From: Choristoneura fumiferana
Lineage: Eukaryota; Arthropoda; Insecta; Lepidoptera; Tortricidae
NCBI RefSeq assembly: GCF_025370935.1
Contig: NC_133485.1
Span: 11,079,412 to 11,143,411 of the forward strand
Direction: 5' to 3'
Length of the DNA: 64,000 bases
Shown: positions 33,365 through 44,048 of the stretch, in pieces
Position numbering within the stretch: the first letter of the stretch is position 1
Layout of the letters: each line of letters begins with the position of its first letter
Position numbers and translations under genes: made by a program
Notes under the pieces: generated by a model
Seen by the model: only the letters and a program-made list of their open reading frames with translations
What the model was told of the DNA's origin: nothing
The model's database searches: none

Positions 33365-36300
33365 GTGAGTTATTTATAGTGGTTTTATCAATACTTATAA
33401 TGCTTTCATTGAGATCGACACTTAAGAAAGTATCTACAAAACATGAAATGAAATCACAAAATTAAACGGTCCACTCACTCACCCACGAATATCGAGAACG
33501 GTCAAATGAAAAAGATCATCTAAAAAGATCGAACGTAGTCATACCTTTCCTGACGAATCGTCAAGATCCGTGAGTTGAATCATTTAATTTTATCACAATA
33601 AGTATTAAATATATTAATTATTTATATTTTATCACGAGAGCTTAAGTACTTAATATTAAACCATGAAATACACGATTTGAATTGAAACTGCTAAGTAATA
33701 ATTTATTTTGTCAACGACAATATTTTTAATTTGATGGTGTTACTAAAATATTTAAAATTCATTTTAACTCCTAGTTAGAGAAAACAGTAATAAGCCGGCC
33801 AAGAGCGCGTCGGGACTTTTGAATTCGTTTATGTATTAGCTTAGAAAGGGGGGGGGAGACGCACTTAATTTTTTTTCTTTATAAAGCTTAGTATTTTAAA
33901 TCAACATTTGGTATAGTCTTAGCTAATCTGTTATGCTTTAATTGGGTCTCTGAAAAATTATTTTAAAATTTTCTTTTAACTATTAATGGCCGTCTATGTA
34001 TACGCACACACAAACAACACGCCTGTATTCCCAAATGGGGTAGGCAGAGCACACGAAACTTTACCACTTCGGAGCCACTTTTAGCAATTTTAGGTTTTAA
34101 GTTTGACAAAAACGGTACAATAGTGTCAGGTTGCTAGCCTGTCGCTTACGGTATATATTAACCTTTATCCTCAGTCGCCTATACGTCGCATATAAAATTG
34201 CGCATTTTAAGCACTTGTTGTACAATCTACTATTTCTTCACCATCGACATGACATACATGACATATCTGTATATTTTCTCACCGAGCGGCAGTAAATTGT
34301 TTCATTGCATTCAGTTACTAAAGTCATAATCAAAATGTTTTGCATGTTTAATTAAATACTTCTCTTTGTTACGTACCTAATATCGTATCCCTACCAAATA
34401 AATGCATGTAAACTAACAGTCGTAGATACAAGTCTAGACAAAATGATTCGGCAAGTTACAACGAAGACGTATTCCTCAGCGTAAATAGTGTTTATAATTT
34501 GACACCGACATTAGGTTTCATCTTTACTTCTGCACGAGAGAAGAGAAAATATGGAACCATTTCACAGTAAACGTCATAGTGACATCGCATTAATTAACAA
34601 GGAAAATGGTAATGACTCCTTTGAAAAGGTTCCATAGTGGCTCATGAATGAAAGTCCTTGACCGTACACACAAAACAACCACATACTTATTTATACAGGG
34701 TGGAAAGTTGATATGGGGCAACAAGGACAGCTACCAGATCCCTTGCTGCTACGCGAAAATGCTGTTAGGAGATCTTTACTAACTTTTTGGGTGATGACAA
34801 TCGACATTCACAGATTTTTGATAAAATGTACAGTCAGCGAGAAAATCGATAGATTTGACTTTTTTTTAATGCCAATCGGTCCCATTTCTATCAAGGATTA
34901 AAACACTCTTTGAGACCAACTGAGGTTAGAGTACTAGAACACCCACAAATCAAAGAAAACTTATTCCATACAACTGTATGGTACTGTATGGTGTTCCTGT
35001 ACCCTAGGAACTCCTAGGGTAGGGTAGGGTACTTAACATTTTAACTAAAGTTAGTGTCTTAACCCAGTATTGTTGGCCCATCTCAACTTTCACCCTGTTT
35101 GTACAGGTAGATAGATATGTATACGCAATTTTATTATCTATATAGGCGATGAAATATATTTAGCTTATTAAAGGAAATCATTAAGTACCTACATTTCATA
35201 ATAGAAAATATGTGCAATGTACCATGAATCATTAAAAACTGTTACTGAACTGAACAAGACTTTTTTATTTTCTAGGTGAAGGAACAATGCTTTATCAATA
35301 CATAGTGCTGAAGTATATGATGGATGATGTTGAAATCAGCCTCTTTTTCACATATTCCATCCTTATGGGTTTATGCGGTAAGTTTTAAATATGCTAGTTA
35401 TTTACTATATTTAATATACTTATTTGTTATCAAAAAGCACGAAAAATAAAAATGATTTAGATTTTTTTTCCCATGACTACTGTTTAATTTCTTTGCATTG
35501 GAAGTAAAAAGCAGAATGTATAACTTGATTATAAAACACATTTTACCCTCGACTTAACTACTAACCCTAGACTGCAGCACGGTTATTTATAAATGTCTCG
35601 ATTGAAATGGTGCGTTTTATTCACTTGTAGTGTAATCTACTATTAATTATGCGCTACTACGCGGAGGTTAGTAATAGATTTTGCTTGCGGATGTAAAATA
35701 CATCCTTGTCCTTCCCATAAGCCTTACTCAAGTTGATCATTGTGATACAAAAACTAGCTCCGACCACAACATATTACATCAGTCAGAAAATAATTACGTT
35801 ATTGTATAGATACAAACTGATTAAAACTGCTCGTTCACGGTCAAAGAACTGTTACAAAGGTTAAGTTTGAACTTTGGTGTTTGGCTCAAATTTTAGATAA
35901 TTTTGGATTAAACTTATCATAAAAATTAATTCTTTAAAATTAAGAAAGGGAGTTATTTCTTTATTGTTTAATGAAAGCTTATAACGAGCCTATTCTAAAT
36001 ACATACGTATAGTATCATAATATAACACTTTTAAGCTGTCATTTTCACAGGAGCATCAGAAATTTTTAATAAAATATTAATAATTAAAAACCTGTCTGCC
36101 TTAAAACGAATAAACCTGTAGAACTCTGTCAAGTAACTTAAACATGAATAGTCGGGAAACATTACTGGGAGTTTACCGGTAAAAAATTGTTGCTACCAAT
36201 CCTACCAAAAATAGTAAGTAGCCGTTTATTAAAAAAAAAACTTTGTGTGTTTGGTGGGCCAACCTGGCGCCCATCCGAAATTTGACAGATCGCGGGTAAA

Positions 36301-39300
36301 AGTATCTACTATACTACTACCAAAAAAAAGTAAGAAATGAAAAAAAAAACAAATTGGCGGAAACCTTGCGAATTTTCCGTGGACATTTTTTGAGAGTGCG
36401 AATGTAAACTTACAAAAATTGAATCATCGAGTGCTAGTGACATTTCTTTCCTATTAATTGTTTAGCATGAGTTTTTTTTTCGTCTACTATTCCTGTAATA
36501 GTTGAAAGAATAGCTGATTATGCACCGCATTAAGTAATTTATATTGCCCGCGTACTTTTTAAAGCCCTTGCTGACGCTCGGGCTCCAAATCGGCACTCGG
36601 TACAATAATAAATAACTTTCTGCTTGGTGCAACAATCTACTATTTCACACCGCAGCGCAAGCTTCGTAACAGTCTTCATAAATTACCTACAAGCTTTTAT
36701 AACTTTCGGTAGGTATATGAATGTATGTATGTGCAGGTCAAATCTTGCAAGTTCATTTTGACCCACTTTTAGTGGTCGGATTAACTTGAAATTTGGCATA
36801 CCTACTTACGTAAGTCAGGTTACAATATATTAATCTGGTAGTAAAATTATGGTTATTCAGCCAGGATTATCTCTGCAGGAGGGAACTCCCGAACGGTTAA
36901 TAGCATCGACTTGAAATTTGATACGGAAATGTAGTTTGGATGACAATGCAAGTACAGTCAGCAAAAAGCTTGTGTTCAAAAATATTTTTTTTTTCAAAAT
37001 TTATTTCCTTTCATGTTACAGGCACAGCAGTAGCGGTGACAGTATTCAGCAAACTGTTAAAAATGCATGACGCCTTCATCGGCATCATAGCAACGGCGTG
37101 CAAAGTGATATCTTGTTGCGTGTACGCATTGGCTCCGACAAAGCCTTGGTTCTACTCCGGGCCGGCTTTCGACTTCTTCGGCAATTCCGGAATAACCGCC
37201 ATCAGATCCCTAGGGACCAAGGTCGTTGAACCTGACCAAGTCGGTAGGTGTTTAAAGAAGATTTTTTTACCACGAGTTTTACGGTGAAGAAAAACATCGC
37301 TAGGGAATCTGAACAAACTTGGGCATTAATTGAATGGTGTATGTGAAATTCCCAATCCACACTGGGCGGGCCCGCGTGATAACTGCAGCCCAAGCCCTCT
37401 CATTCTGTGAAGAGACCTATGCCCAGCAGTAGGAAGTATATATTTGGGCTGGAATGATGATGATAATGATTATGATTTCACCAATATCCAGTTACTTAGT
37501 ACTCACGTGTAATTTGTAAATAAAAAATTACCTATATTTTATGTTCTCTTTCAGGCAAGATGTGCTCTCTCATAGGGTTCGTAGAGGCAGTAGCGCCGGT
37601 GATCTACACACCGTTATACTCTCAGACATACAAATATACCCTCGCCACACTACCGGGGGCATTTTATCTGCTAGGAGGCGCAATGACGATACCAGCCTTC
37701 TTGATATTTATGTAAGTTGTATTCATATTGAGACATGGGAGATATTTACTGTACCATCAGCCATATCTGTGGTCTACCACCCTAAAGTTGATAATCGTTT
37801 GCATGTCACAAAACAATAATGCCAATAGACGTGTCTGTCAACTTGAAAGTTCGACTTTCGCGACATAGTATTCATTTTGATAGGAACTTGTTTAAAAATT
37901 GATATGTCGGCGGCCGATCGTAAAATCCGCCTGATCACAAAATTCCTAGGCATTTCCTGAAATGGCGCTATTTTATGAATTGGCTAAGGGACATCCGGTG
38001 ACGTATAGACAGATCATGAAATTCCTAGGCATATCATGAAACGCCATCATTTGATGATTTGGCCAGTTTTGGCAGATCATGAAATTCCTAGGCATATCAT
38101 GAAACGCCGACATATCGGTTCTGGCACTTCGCCGGCCGCTACCGCGGCCGCTCGCTTCGCTTGCTCGGCTTGTGGGTTGTGGTCACGATTCATACTAACC
38201 GCACTCCTCGCTTCGCTCGTCGTACCTAAATTATTCTTTTTTTCGGCATATCACGATGTGCCCGGTATAGAACTAGGAATATCTACGAATGCATTGCTCT
38301 AATCGATCTGCCGTATTGTTTCTCAGGCACATCGTGATATGCCTGGCCAACGTTTAGGCATATCGTGAAATGGCGCCATTTCATGATATGCGTAGGAATT
38401 TCGTGATCTGGCGGATTTTACAATTGGCCGCCGACCGAATATCACTTGCCAATCAACATTTCGCTGATGGATGATTCAACTTGACAACTAACTATTAACA
38501 AGTTTTTGTATGACAACGTATCATTTGGTCGAATTATTATAAAGCAGAATATTATAATGACTTAAAACGTTTTGAAAACTTATCACTTGTCAAATCTTTC
38601 ACTAGGCCAAAGAACTATTAAACGAATAACGTTTCGTCAGTGGCCGGCGAGTGCCAGAATCGTCTTTTTAGGGTTCCGTAGCCAAATTGGCAAAAACGGA
38701 ACCCTTATAGTTTCGGCATGTCTGTCTGTCTGTCTGCTGTTTTTCTGTCTGTCTGTCGGCTTTGCTCAGGGACTGTCAGTGCTTGAAAGCTGTAATTTTG
38801 CACGAATATATATGTAAACTATGCCGACAAAATGGTAGAATAAAAATATTTTGATTTTTTTAGGGTGTATCGTTGGATAGGTTAAAACTAGGGGGTTGCT
38901 AAAACGATTTTCCAATTCACTGATTTGTTTGCAAAATATTCAACTTTAAAGTGCAAATTTACATTAAAATCAAGCGTCCCCCCCCCTCTAAAATCTAAAC
39001 CGGTGGGTGGACAAATTTAAAAAAAATCAGGATGGTAGTAAGTATAACAAACTTACAAGGAAAAACTATAACGGTTAAGTTTTCTTGAGAATTATTAGTA
39101 GTTTAAGAGTAAATAGCAGCCTAAGGTATAAAATATACCTAAACTACGAAATCCTTAGAAAAATATACTTATTTTTTTCGTAATGGGAAACCTTTTTCGA
39201 GGCGTGTTCGACACGCTCTTGTTCAATATTTTTTTTCAAATACCTATCAATAACATGAGTGTAATGAAAAAATATTATAAAAAAAAAATCAATGAAACAT

Positions 39301-40689
39301 TTGGGAAAAATTGTACAGCGAAATGAATATTACGCCAACCAAAACATTCTACTAACCAAAAGTTGGCATTTTGAAAAGTGACTTTATAACAAACAGACCA
39401 AACGTACAGATGGTAACCGTGATGTTAGCAAATAAAACAAAATCGTTTGATAAGTTGGCAAGTGATCATTTGGCGAAAATAAATTATGAGAAAAGTTGGT
39501 TGAGAACTAATAATCGGCGAAACAATAATAATATGCTTAACAACCGCTTAAGAACAAGGCGAGATGTCTTTAGGCTTTACTACCACAACATGATTGCTAT
39601 AATATACGTTTCTCTTTTACTAGAATGAAACGAAAGAGACACAAAACTTGAACCGGAAATTCATAGTGGTGATATAATATTATATAAAGACAATAATAAT
39701 TCTCCGTTAAATGCCTCATCAGCTAAAAGTTCACGGTCACCAGAGGCCATATTGTCTAACGCGTTGAGGTTTGTGATTGCATTCAGCATCTCTCTCTACC
39801 CTCGTCTTATATCGTGTAACAGAAAGAAGTGGGGAAAACGATCGTGATTCCAAGTCTATTAAATAATGAGGATCTTAGTACCATGGATTTCAAAATATCC
39901 TATTGCTAATGGCATAATATATATTCCTCCAAAAACGTAAATATAAAAAATAGGTCAAGTTCTCCCTTGACACTGGTAGTGGTATCTATAATGATGCCAA
40001 TTTTGATGCTCACTAAATTTCACTATAAATAGTTCATGTACTCACTGTAGAAGAAGTTAGTACCTGGGCGACCGAGTTTCGCTCGGATAAAATTGAAAGT
40101 AAATTGCGTTTTAAGATTAAGATTAAGATTAAGATTAAGATTGATTTATTTGCCAACATGAACAATACAGGATAGGCACACAGAATACAAATAAACAATA
40201 AACTAATAAAAAATGCGTTTGCCAGTCCCTTGCACTGTGTGGCAAAAGGAACAGGCTCAGCTTATGCTGCGCTTGCTCAGAAGCTGCCAGCGCTGGTTTT
40301 CAGCCTGCCCCCGTTGACAGGCTAGCTAGAATGGCTTACATAGCAGGTAGATTGGCACGCAAAGTAAAAAAAAAAAAAAAAATGAAGAATGAAATAAAAT
40401 AAAAAACAACAATAAAAACACAGAGATAAGAACAAGCTACTAATTTAGTAAATTACAGCTCTACAACACTATGTTCTAACTTCTAACTATAAAGATTTGG
40501 GTACTTTTTTGCAGACATTCCGAGTACATTAAATAGCCTGATCTTAAAGTGTCATCAAACTTTTATACTTATCATCAATTTGTTCACAGAAAGCTTTACC
40601 TGATACACAGAACAGAGCAAAAAGATGTAGTGAAGAACCCTCAAGCCAAAGAAATGTATGCACATGACAACGATGTTACAGCACTTTAA
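32455..40689 (+). CDS. Gene B: complete five-exon SLC46-family transporter (proton-coupled folate transporter / SLC46A3-like)
   Basis: Five exons (32455-33364, 35276-35377, 37022-37243, 37555-37711, 40590-40689) join with consensus GT/AG sites to give 1491 nt, coding for 496 residues plus stop. This is the usual SLC46 size. Phases are 1, 1, 1 and 2. The start is the first ATG of the frame; upstream codons lack an in-frame ATG, and an A at -3 fits insect start context. The product has a hydrophilic 30-residue N-tail, 12 predicted helices, sequons at N74 and N86 and cysteines C69/C80 in the first outer loop, and the MFS motif GAWSDRTRNRK at 118-128. The C-terminal tail is short, polar and basic. 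Family members act as proton-coupled importers at plasma or endolysosomal membranes (folate for SLC46A1; other small solutes for SLC46A2/A3). I cannot infer which substrate applies. The first two exons recur in the duplicated block at 59711-62639. Confidence 0.88.
33365..35275 (+). other. Gene B intron 1
   Basis: A 1.9-kb intron from GTGAGT to CTAG. It holds a short fragment of the CGGCCAAGAGCG repeat (33797), a GGGGTAGGCAGAGCACACGA repeat piece (34035-34145) leading to a TTGTACAATCTACTATT end at 34218, and the TIR element at 34695. Confidence 0.7.
34695..35098. mobile_element. 404-bp TIR element in gene B intron 1
   Basis: The ends ACAGGGTGGAAAGTTGATAT and TCTCAACTTTCACCCTGT are imperfect inverted repeats of about 28 bp. 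The interior has a small palindrome CCCTAGGAACTCCTAGGG at 35001-35018. The same insertion is in block copy 2. Confidence 0.65.
35276..35377 (+). CDS. Gene B exon 2 (end of helix 7, start of helix 8)
   Basis: A 102-nt exon lies between a pyrimidine-rich acceptor ending CTAG and a GTAAGT donor. It adds 34 codons reading E-G-T-M-L-Y-Q-Y and then an amphipathic and hydrophobic stretch ending L-M-G-L-C. It is in phase with exon 1 and the spacing fits SLC46 helix 7/8. Its copy at 62538-62639 has the same length and one amino acid change (M to L near the end). Confidence 0.88.
35378..37021 (+). other. Gene B intron 2
   Basis: A 1.6-kb intron. It contains two more copies of the ...AATCTACTATT end (35627 and 36626), a repeat fragment at 36725-36800 and a TACAGTCAGCAAAAAGCTTG MITE piece just before exon 3. 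Confidence 0.7.
36725..36800 (-). repeat. Short dispersed repeat, 2078 family, inverted, gene B intron 2
   Basis: The reverse strand reads TTTCAAGTTAATCCGACCAC and AAAAGTGGGTCAAAATGAAC, matching the other two members. Confidence 0.5.
37022..37243 (+). CDS. Gene B exon 3 (helices 8-10)
   Basis: A 222-nt exon with acceptor ACAG and donor GTAGGT, phase 1 at both ends. It encodes the rest of helix 8, helix 9 (D-A-F-I-G-I-I-A-T-A-C-K-V), and helix 10 containing S-G-P-A-F-D-F-F-G-N-S-G. It has no copy in the window because the second duplicated block runs off the edge just before it. Confidence 0.88.
37268..37465 (+). repeat. SINE (7976 family) body filling gene B intron 3
   Basis: The body and 3' end of the SINE, from ACCACGAGTTTTACGGTGAA to GGCTGGAATGATGATGAT, occupy most of the 311-bp intron between exons 3 and 4. 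The tRNA-like head is absent. Confidence 0.75.
37555..37711 (+). CDS. Gene B exon 4 (helices 11-12)
   Basis: A 157-nt exon with acceptor TCAG and donor GTAAGT, entering in phase 1 and leaving in phase 2. It encodes K-M-C-S-L-I-G-F-V-E-A-V-A-P-V and then L-P-G-A-F-Y-L-L-G-G, which read as helices 11 and 12 of the SLC46 fold. The preceding 311-bp intron is mostly a SINE fragment. Confidence 0.87.
37754..37905 (+). mobile_element. Fold-back MITE of the 8458 family, right end interrupted
   Basis: It matches 8458-8605 from CCATCAGCCATATCTGTGG to TTTAAAAATTGAT, then stops at the start of the 37906 element. A weak candidate for the missing right end (GCTGATGG) occurs at 38463-38470, after that element. 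It lies in intron 4 of gene B. Confidence 0.65.
37906..38435. mobile_element. 530-bp TIR element with internal 35-bp repeats, in gene B intron 4
   Basis: The terminal inverted repeats are about 60 bp: GTCGGCGGCCGATCGTAAAA at left and the complement of GTCGGCGGCCAATTGTAAAA at right. Two 35-bp direct repeats beginning AGATCATGAAATTCCTAGGC occur at 38011 and 38074. Palindromes of the TTTCATGAAA type recur throughout. The centre (38115-38220) is GC- and CpG-rich. There is no transposase. Confidence 0.75.
38668..39232 (-). repeat. CGGCCAAGAGCGTG-family repeat, inverted, in gene B intron 4
   Basis: A near full-length member on the minus strand. The (GTCT)n tract is at 38718-38758 and the far end at 39205-39225 (GAGGCGTGTTCGACACGCTC). 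Confidence 0.75.
39746..39812 (+). repeat. Block shared with 45983-46049
   Basis: The partner of the block at 45983, located in intron 4 of gene B. On the minus strand it sits in a 42-codon ATG frame (39789 to 39661), but no support for translation was found. Confidence 0.5.
40110..40345 (-). repeat. LINE 3' end with (TTAAGA)n tail, in gene B intron 4
   Basis: Five tandem TTAAGA units at 40111-40142 form the tail on the antisense strand. They are followed by a 3' UTR-like, GC-richer stretch with GCCAGCGCTGGTTTTCAGCC that recalls the LINE 3' ends at 9600 and 22084. Just before it, 40062-40100 holds a different fragment (GGGCGACCGAGTTTCGCTCG). Confidence 0.5.
40590..40689 (+). CDS. Gene B exon 5 (C-terminal tail and stop)
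   Basis: An acceptor TTCACAG precedes a 100-nt exon whose first base completes the split codon of exon 4. It encodes 32 further residues, mostly polar and basic (K-L-Y-L-I-H-R-T-E-Q-K-D), then TAA. It restores the frame exactly and has the character of a cytosolic tail after helix 12. Because there is little conserved sequence, this is the least certain exon. No close AATAAA follows. Confidence 0.72.
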
Positions 40690-41436
40690 AATGAAATAGG
40701 CCAGCCACAGTACAGTGGAGATTGTTACTTGAAGTCATTAAAATTTCTAATAATGATGTTTTGTTTTTCTGTTTTTTTTTTTTAATTATTTAAGAATTCC
40801 CGACACTCACTTGGCCTTTTTCGACGTTAGACAGTGGTTGCCAACCTATGGTTCGAAGACCATCAGTGGTCTGCAAACGCTAAAATAAGGTTCACGAACT
40901 AGTGAACATGCGTGTTATATGATCAGATGAGCAGGATAGGATATTTTTGAATGATTTATTTATTTTTCATGTTCTCATCATCTTCTTAGCGTGGGTCCTA
41001 CAGCTGGACACAGGCCATCTCTTAGAACGAGAGGGCTTGGAGTGGGTGGACCGGACTAACGCCAAACGGACCTCACGATACTAACGCCATCTAGCGATAT
41101 TTCATGTCAGTCAGGAAACCCTCATTTGCTCTCATAGCCGAAAACATTTTATAAACATTGGCTAAGTAATTTTTATAGGCGCTGATATTAATGGTAGGTA
41201 TACGTCCTAACACGCAACGTCTTTGAATCGCTAAGTGATCACTAAGTGGCGACTAAAAGCTAATGCTAACCTACATTAAATTTGCCTGTAGAAACAAATA
41301 TGAATATAATATGAATTTATGTAATAATTTTTTGGTCTCGTCGACGAGTAGACACGTTCACAGATACTTTAAAATAAAAATATTTCTCCTTTAAACTATC
41401 ATTATTTTCTACTCCTTTATCGTCTTACCATATCTA

Positions 41437-41692
41437 AATAAATAAATAAATATCATGGGACACTTGACACCAATTGACCTAGTCCCAAACTAAGCAAAGC
41501 TTGAACTATGGATACTAGGCAACGGATAAACATACTTATATAGATAAATACATACTTAAATACATATTAAACATCCAAGACCCGAGAGCAAATATTCGTG
41601 TTATTCACACAAATATCTGCCCCGGCCGGGAATCGAACCTGGGACCTCAAGCTTCGTAGTCAGGTTCTCTAACCACTTGGCCATCCGGTCGA
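41437..41692 (-). repeat. tRNA-derived SINE, full length
   Basis: A member of the same family as 8697-8952, minus strand. It preserves the empty site for the MITE insertion seen at 17651. Confidence 0.82.
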
Positions 41693-41706
41693 ATAAATCT
41701 ATTGTA

Positions 41707-41845
41707 TAGTCACCACTAGTCACCAGTACCAATATCTGACGCAACAAGCGTGCATAAATATCTGATACGACTATTTCTAGGGCCGGAAAAACGTGTCAGA
41801 TATTTTTGCACGCTCCGCTGTGGCAGATATTAATGCTGGTGACTG
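41707..41845. mobile_element. CAGTC-ended fold-back MITE
   Basis: A hairpin element flanked by TA (41705-41706 and 41846-41847). Its arms contain CCAATATCTGAC and the inverted GCAGATATTAATGCTGGTG. Terminal bases resemble those of the element at 17651 (CAGTC), but the arms differ. A one-armed relative with the same arm lies at 5653-5706. Confidence 0.7.
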
Positions 41846-41901
41846 TACTATCTAAATCTTCAAATGTTTTTCTTCTGTGCAGGTGTGTGCTGGATTAAAG
41901 C

Positions 41902-42318
41902 GTGTCACACACTAAGCAGATACCATAAGATATCTGTATCTGAACGCATTATCTTTCAATACCGCTCAATACACACATAACGCAGATGTTTTATCGTAAT
42001 GTATCTGTAGAGACTGACATAATTGAAAGATGGTGCGGATATTAGCTGCATATACAAATTAGTTAGAGTTCATGTGTCATCTCGTATTCGACGTTTACTT
42101 TCTCAACCTCGTATCTGACAACATTAAATTGCTTTAGAATCATCGTTATGTTAAGTATTGTAGAGTGTTAATTTGTTGTATACAATTCGGGTAGATACGA
42201 GGTTGAGCAAGTAAGCGGTCGCTATTATCGTATCTGCATAGTGTTTGATTTTTTCAGATAATTAAGTGTTTATACCTACACAGATAAATTATTATCGCAT
42301 CTGCGTAGTGTGCGAGAC
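41902..42318. mobile_element. 417-bp element with imperfect TIRs (GTGTCACACACTAAGCAGATAC)
   Basis: The left end GTGTCACACACTAAGCAGAT is inverted as ATCTGCGTAGTGTGCGAGAC at the right. Internal GCAGATAC/GTATCTG motifs recur many times, as in MITEs with subterminal repeats. No coding sequence. Confidence 0.55.
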
Positions 42319-42589
42319 TATACGAGTAAGCCTATCTAGAGAATCCTATCCTACTAATATTATAAATGTGAAAGATTGTGAAGATATTTGGATGTTTGTC
42401 TGAACAACGAACATTTATAATTTAAAATTTAGTGAGGAGCCGGCTAAAGTTCTTTTCATTATCATAATCATCAGCCTATATATACATAAATTCCACTGAT
42501 GATCTCAGGAATGGCTCTAAACTTCGATAAAATCTGTTATGTGGGGTTTTCGAAGGCGATGTAGTTCGATCTTCATCACAGCGTATAAC

Positions 42590-42665
42590 CGTCCCACTGC
42601 TGGGCAAAGGCCTCTTCTCAGAATAACTTGTTGTATTTCCCACGCAAACCTAGTGCAGGTTTTTT
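42590..42665 (-). repeat. SINE (7976 family) 3' fragment
   Basis: CCCACTGCTGGGCAAAGGCC and following bases match the SINE 3' end. A similar weaker fragment lies at 40980-41040. Confidence 0.55.
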
Positions 42666-43197
42666 TAAAGGTTCTTTAAACATTCAGATACTTGTCATCC
42701 AGTTTTCATGTTGAGGGTTGCGTAAATTACATATGTTGCCAATGTTAAAGTACTTGCAATTATAATATTCCGATTTCACTTTCTCCCAAACAAACGGCTT
42801 TCGAAACAACTGCGCCTTATTTCTTAAAGGAGCAAATGACCAAGTTTATTTTATATAATAATAAAGGATTTATATAATTTTAATAATGTGAACATCAGAT
42901 TGGGATTTGGATGACAATGACGTCAAACCTATGAAAATTAATTAGTACCTACACCTATTTGATTATTTTTATCATAATTGAAGTGAAAATTGGCCCTAAA
43001 ATTCAACAAGATACTGTGCGAGTAGTTAGTGCCCGAAAAGCTTTTGTAAATAGATCGACTGCAATGTCTTTTTTTTAACACTGACCTGGCACTGCCGTGT
43101 GCCTTAATTGTTATATTGTCGTCTTTTTTTTTTATTCGACTGGACTCAACTCTCCACATCGTTCAACTAGTCTACCTAGTAGTGACTAACTGTTACT

Positions 43198-43380
43198 CGA
43201 ACATCAACATCAGCCTAAAGATAATCTACTGTTGGACAATGGTCTCCTCTTTTATAGGTAGAATGCCACAGTGAATGACACCTCAAGTTGCCCGCAACTC
43301 TCACGATGTCGTCAGTATACCTAGAGGCAGACGAGCCAACGCCGTCTTCGGTTACCTGTTCTTCGTGCGATGCGGACTTC
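43198..43380 (-). pseudogene. Diverged RTE-type retrotransposon 3' end
   Basis: A weaker relative of the 45738-45915 element. It shares the segment corresponding to CCCGCAACTCTCACGATGTC and a CAGCCT-containing 3' end, with several indels. It is an old insertion upstream of gene C. Confidence 0.45.
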
Positions 43381-43726
43381 CCATTGCCGTTTAAACCTCA
43401 GTAATGGCTAGAGCTAAGTATGTCTGTGACTTTAGCTATTTGGAAAATTATTATATAGGTAGATCGTGCATTAGATTATCGTCGTGTATTGTCGTCACCC
43501 ACGTCAATTCATAAGAGGTCGACAATTCATAAGTTGCATTTGTTTTTAATCTCTCATGCTTTAAAAAAAATGATTTTATTAATACGGTGTTTTGTGTTTT
43601 AAAATCAGTTCCACGTCACTTGATAGTAAAATTATGGTGATCCTCATCGATAACATTTACAAAGCGAATTTAAACAGGTTGTACTAACATAACAAACGTT
43701 GTATTTAATTAGGTGCACAACCGCGC

Positions 43727-44048
43727 ACGCTTGGCAGATAAGCAAGGAAAAATGACGGCGGATGAGTAAGGCACGGTGCTCGAATAAATAAGCCGTGTCG
43801 CCGGGGAGACCTCTGTTATCGCAGTCACCGAGATGCGGCGAACAGTCGCGCCAACGCACTTTTGTAACTCTCTTCGATTCAGAACCTGACATTTAAAACT
43901 CAGGTTTTCGTAACACCCAAAAACCCTACAGATTAACTCAACAGCCTTAGTCCACCGAGTGACGGCGCCGTATCGGTCGGACACCGAGTGCAGCGTCAAC
44001 CGCAATATTAAACGGCGGCTCTTTCACTTTTACTGACTCCCATTTGGG
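43727..44048 (+). promoter_or_regulatory. GC-rich 5' flank of gene C
   Basis: About 320 bp before the gene C start are notably GC- and CpG-rich compared with the flanks and match no repeat family seen here. A promoter or 5' UTR is the simplest reading. Open frames on the minus strand here look like shadows of the base composition. Confidence 0.3.

Larger units (their letters stand above)
25425..36814 (+). repeat. Duplicated block, copy 1 (11.4 kb)
   Basis: This whole interval, including retrotransposon fossils, SINEs, intergenic DNA, gene B exons 1-2 and part of intron 2, recurs in the same order and orientation at 52665-64000. Similarity is uniform through coding, intronic and repeat sequence, so it is a recent or artefactual duplication of a block. 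The offset drifts from 27240 to about 27186 because of many small indels. Confidence 0.95.

Noticed and set aside
33365..33465. Open extension of gene B exon 1 past the donor, ending V-S-T-K-H-E-M
   Set aside because: Genes A and C end at the same donor, and exon 2 at 35276 continues the conserved protein in phase. The extension is intron.
38011..38108. CRISPR-like direct repeats of 35 bp
   Set aside because: There are only two units inside a eukaryotic TIR element, and there is no array or cas gene.
43644..44005. Minus-strand frames of 82 and 98 codons upstream of gene C
   Set aside because: They overlap one another in a GC-rich promoter-like stretch and show no recognisable domain.
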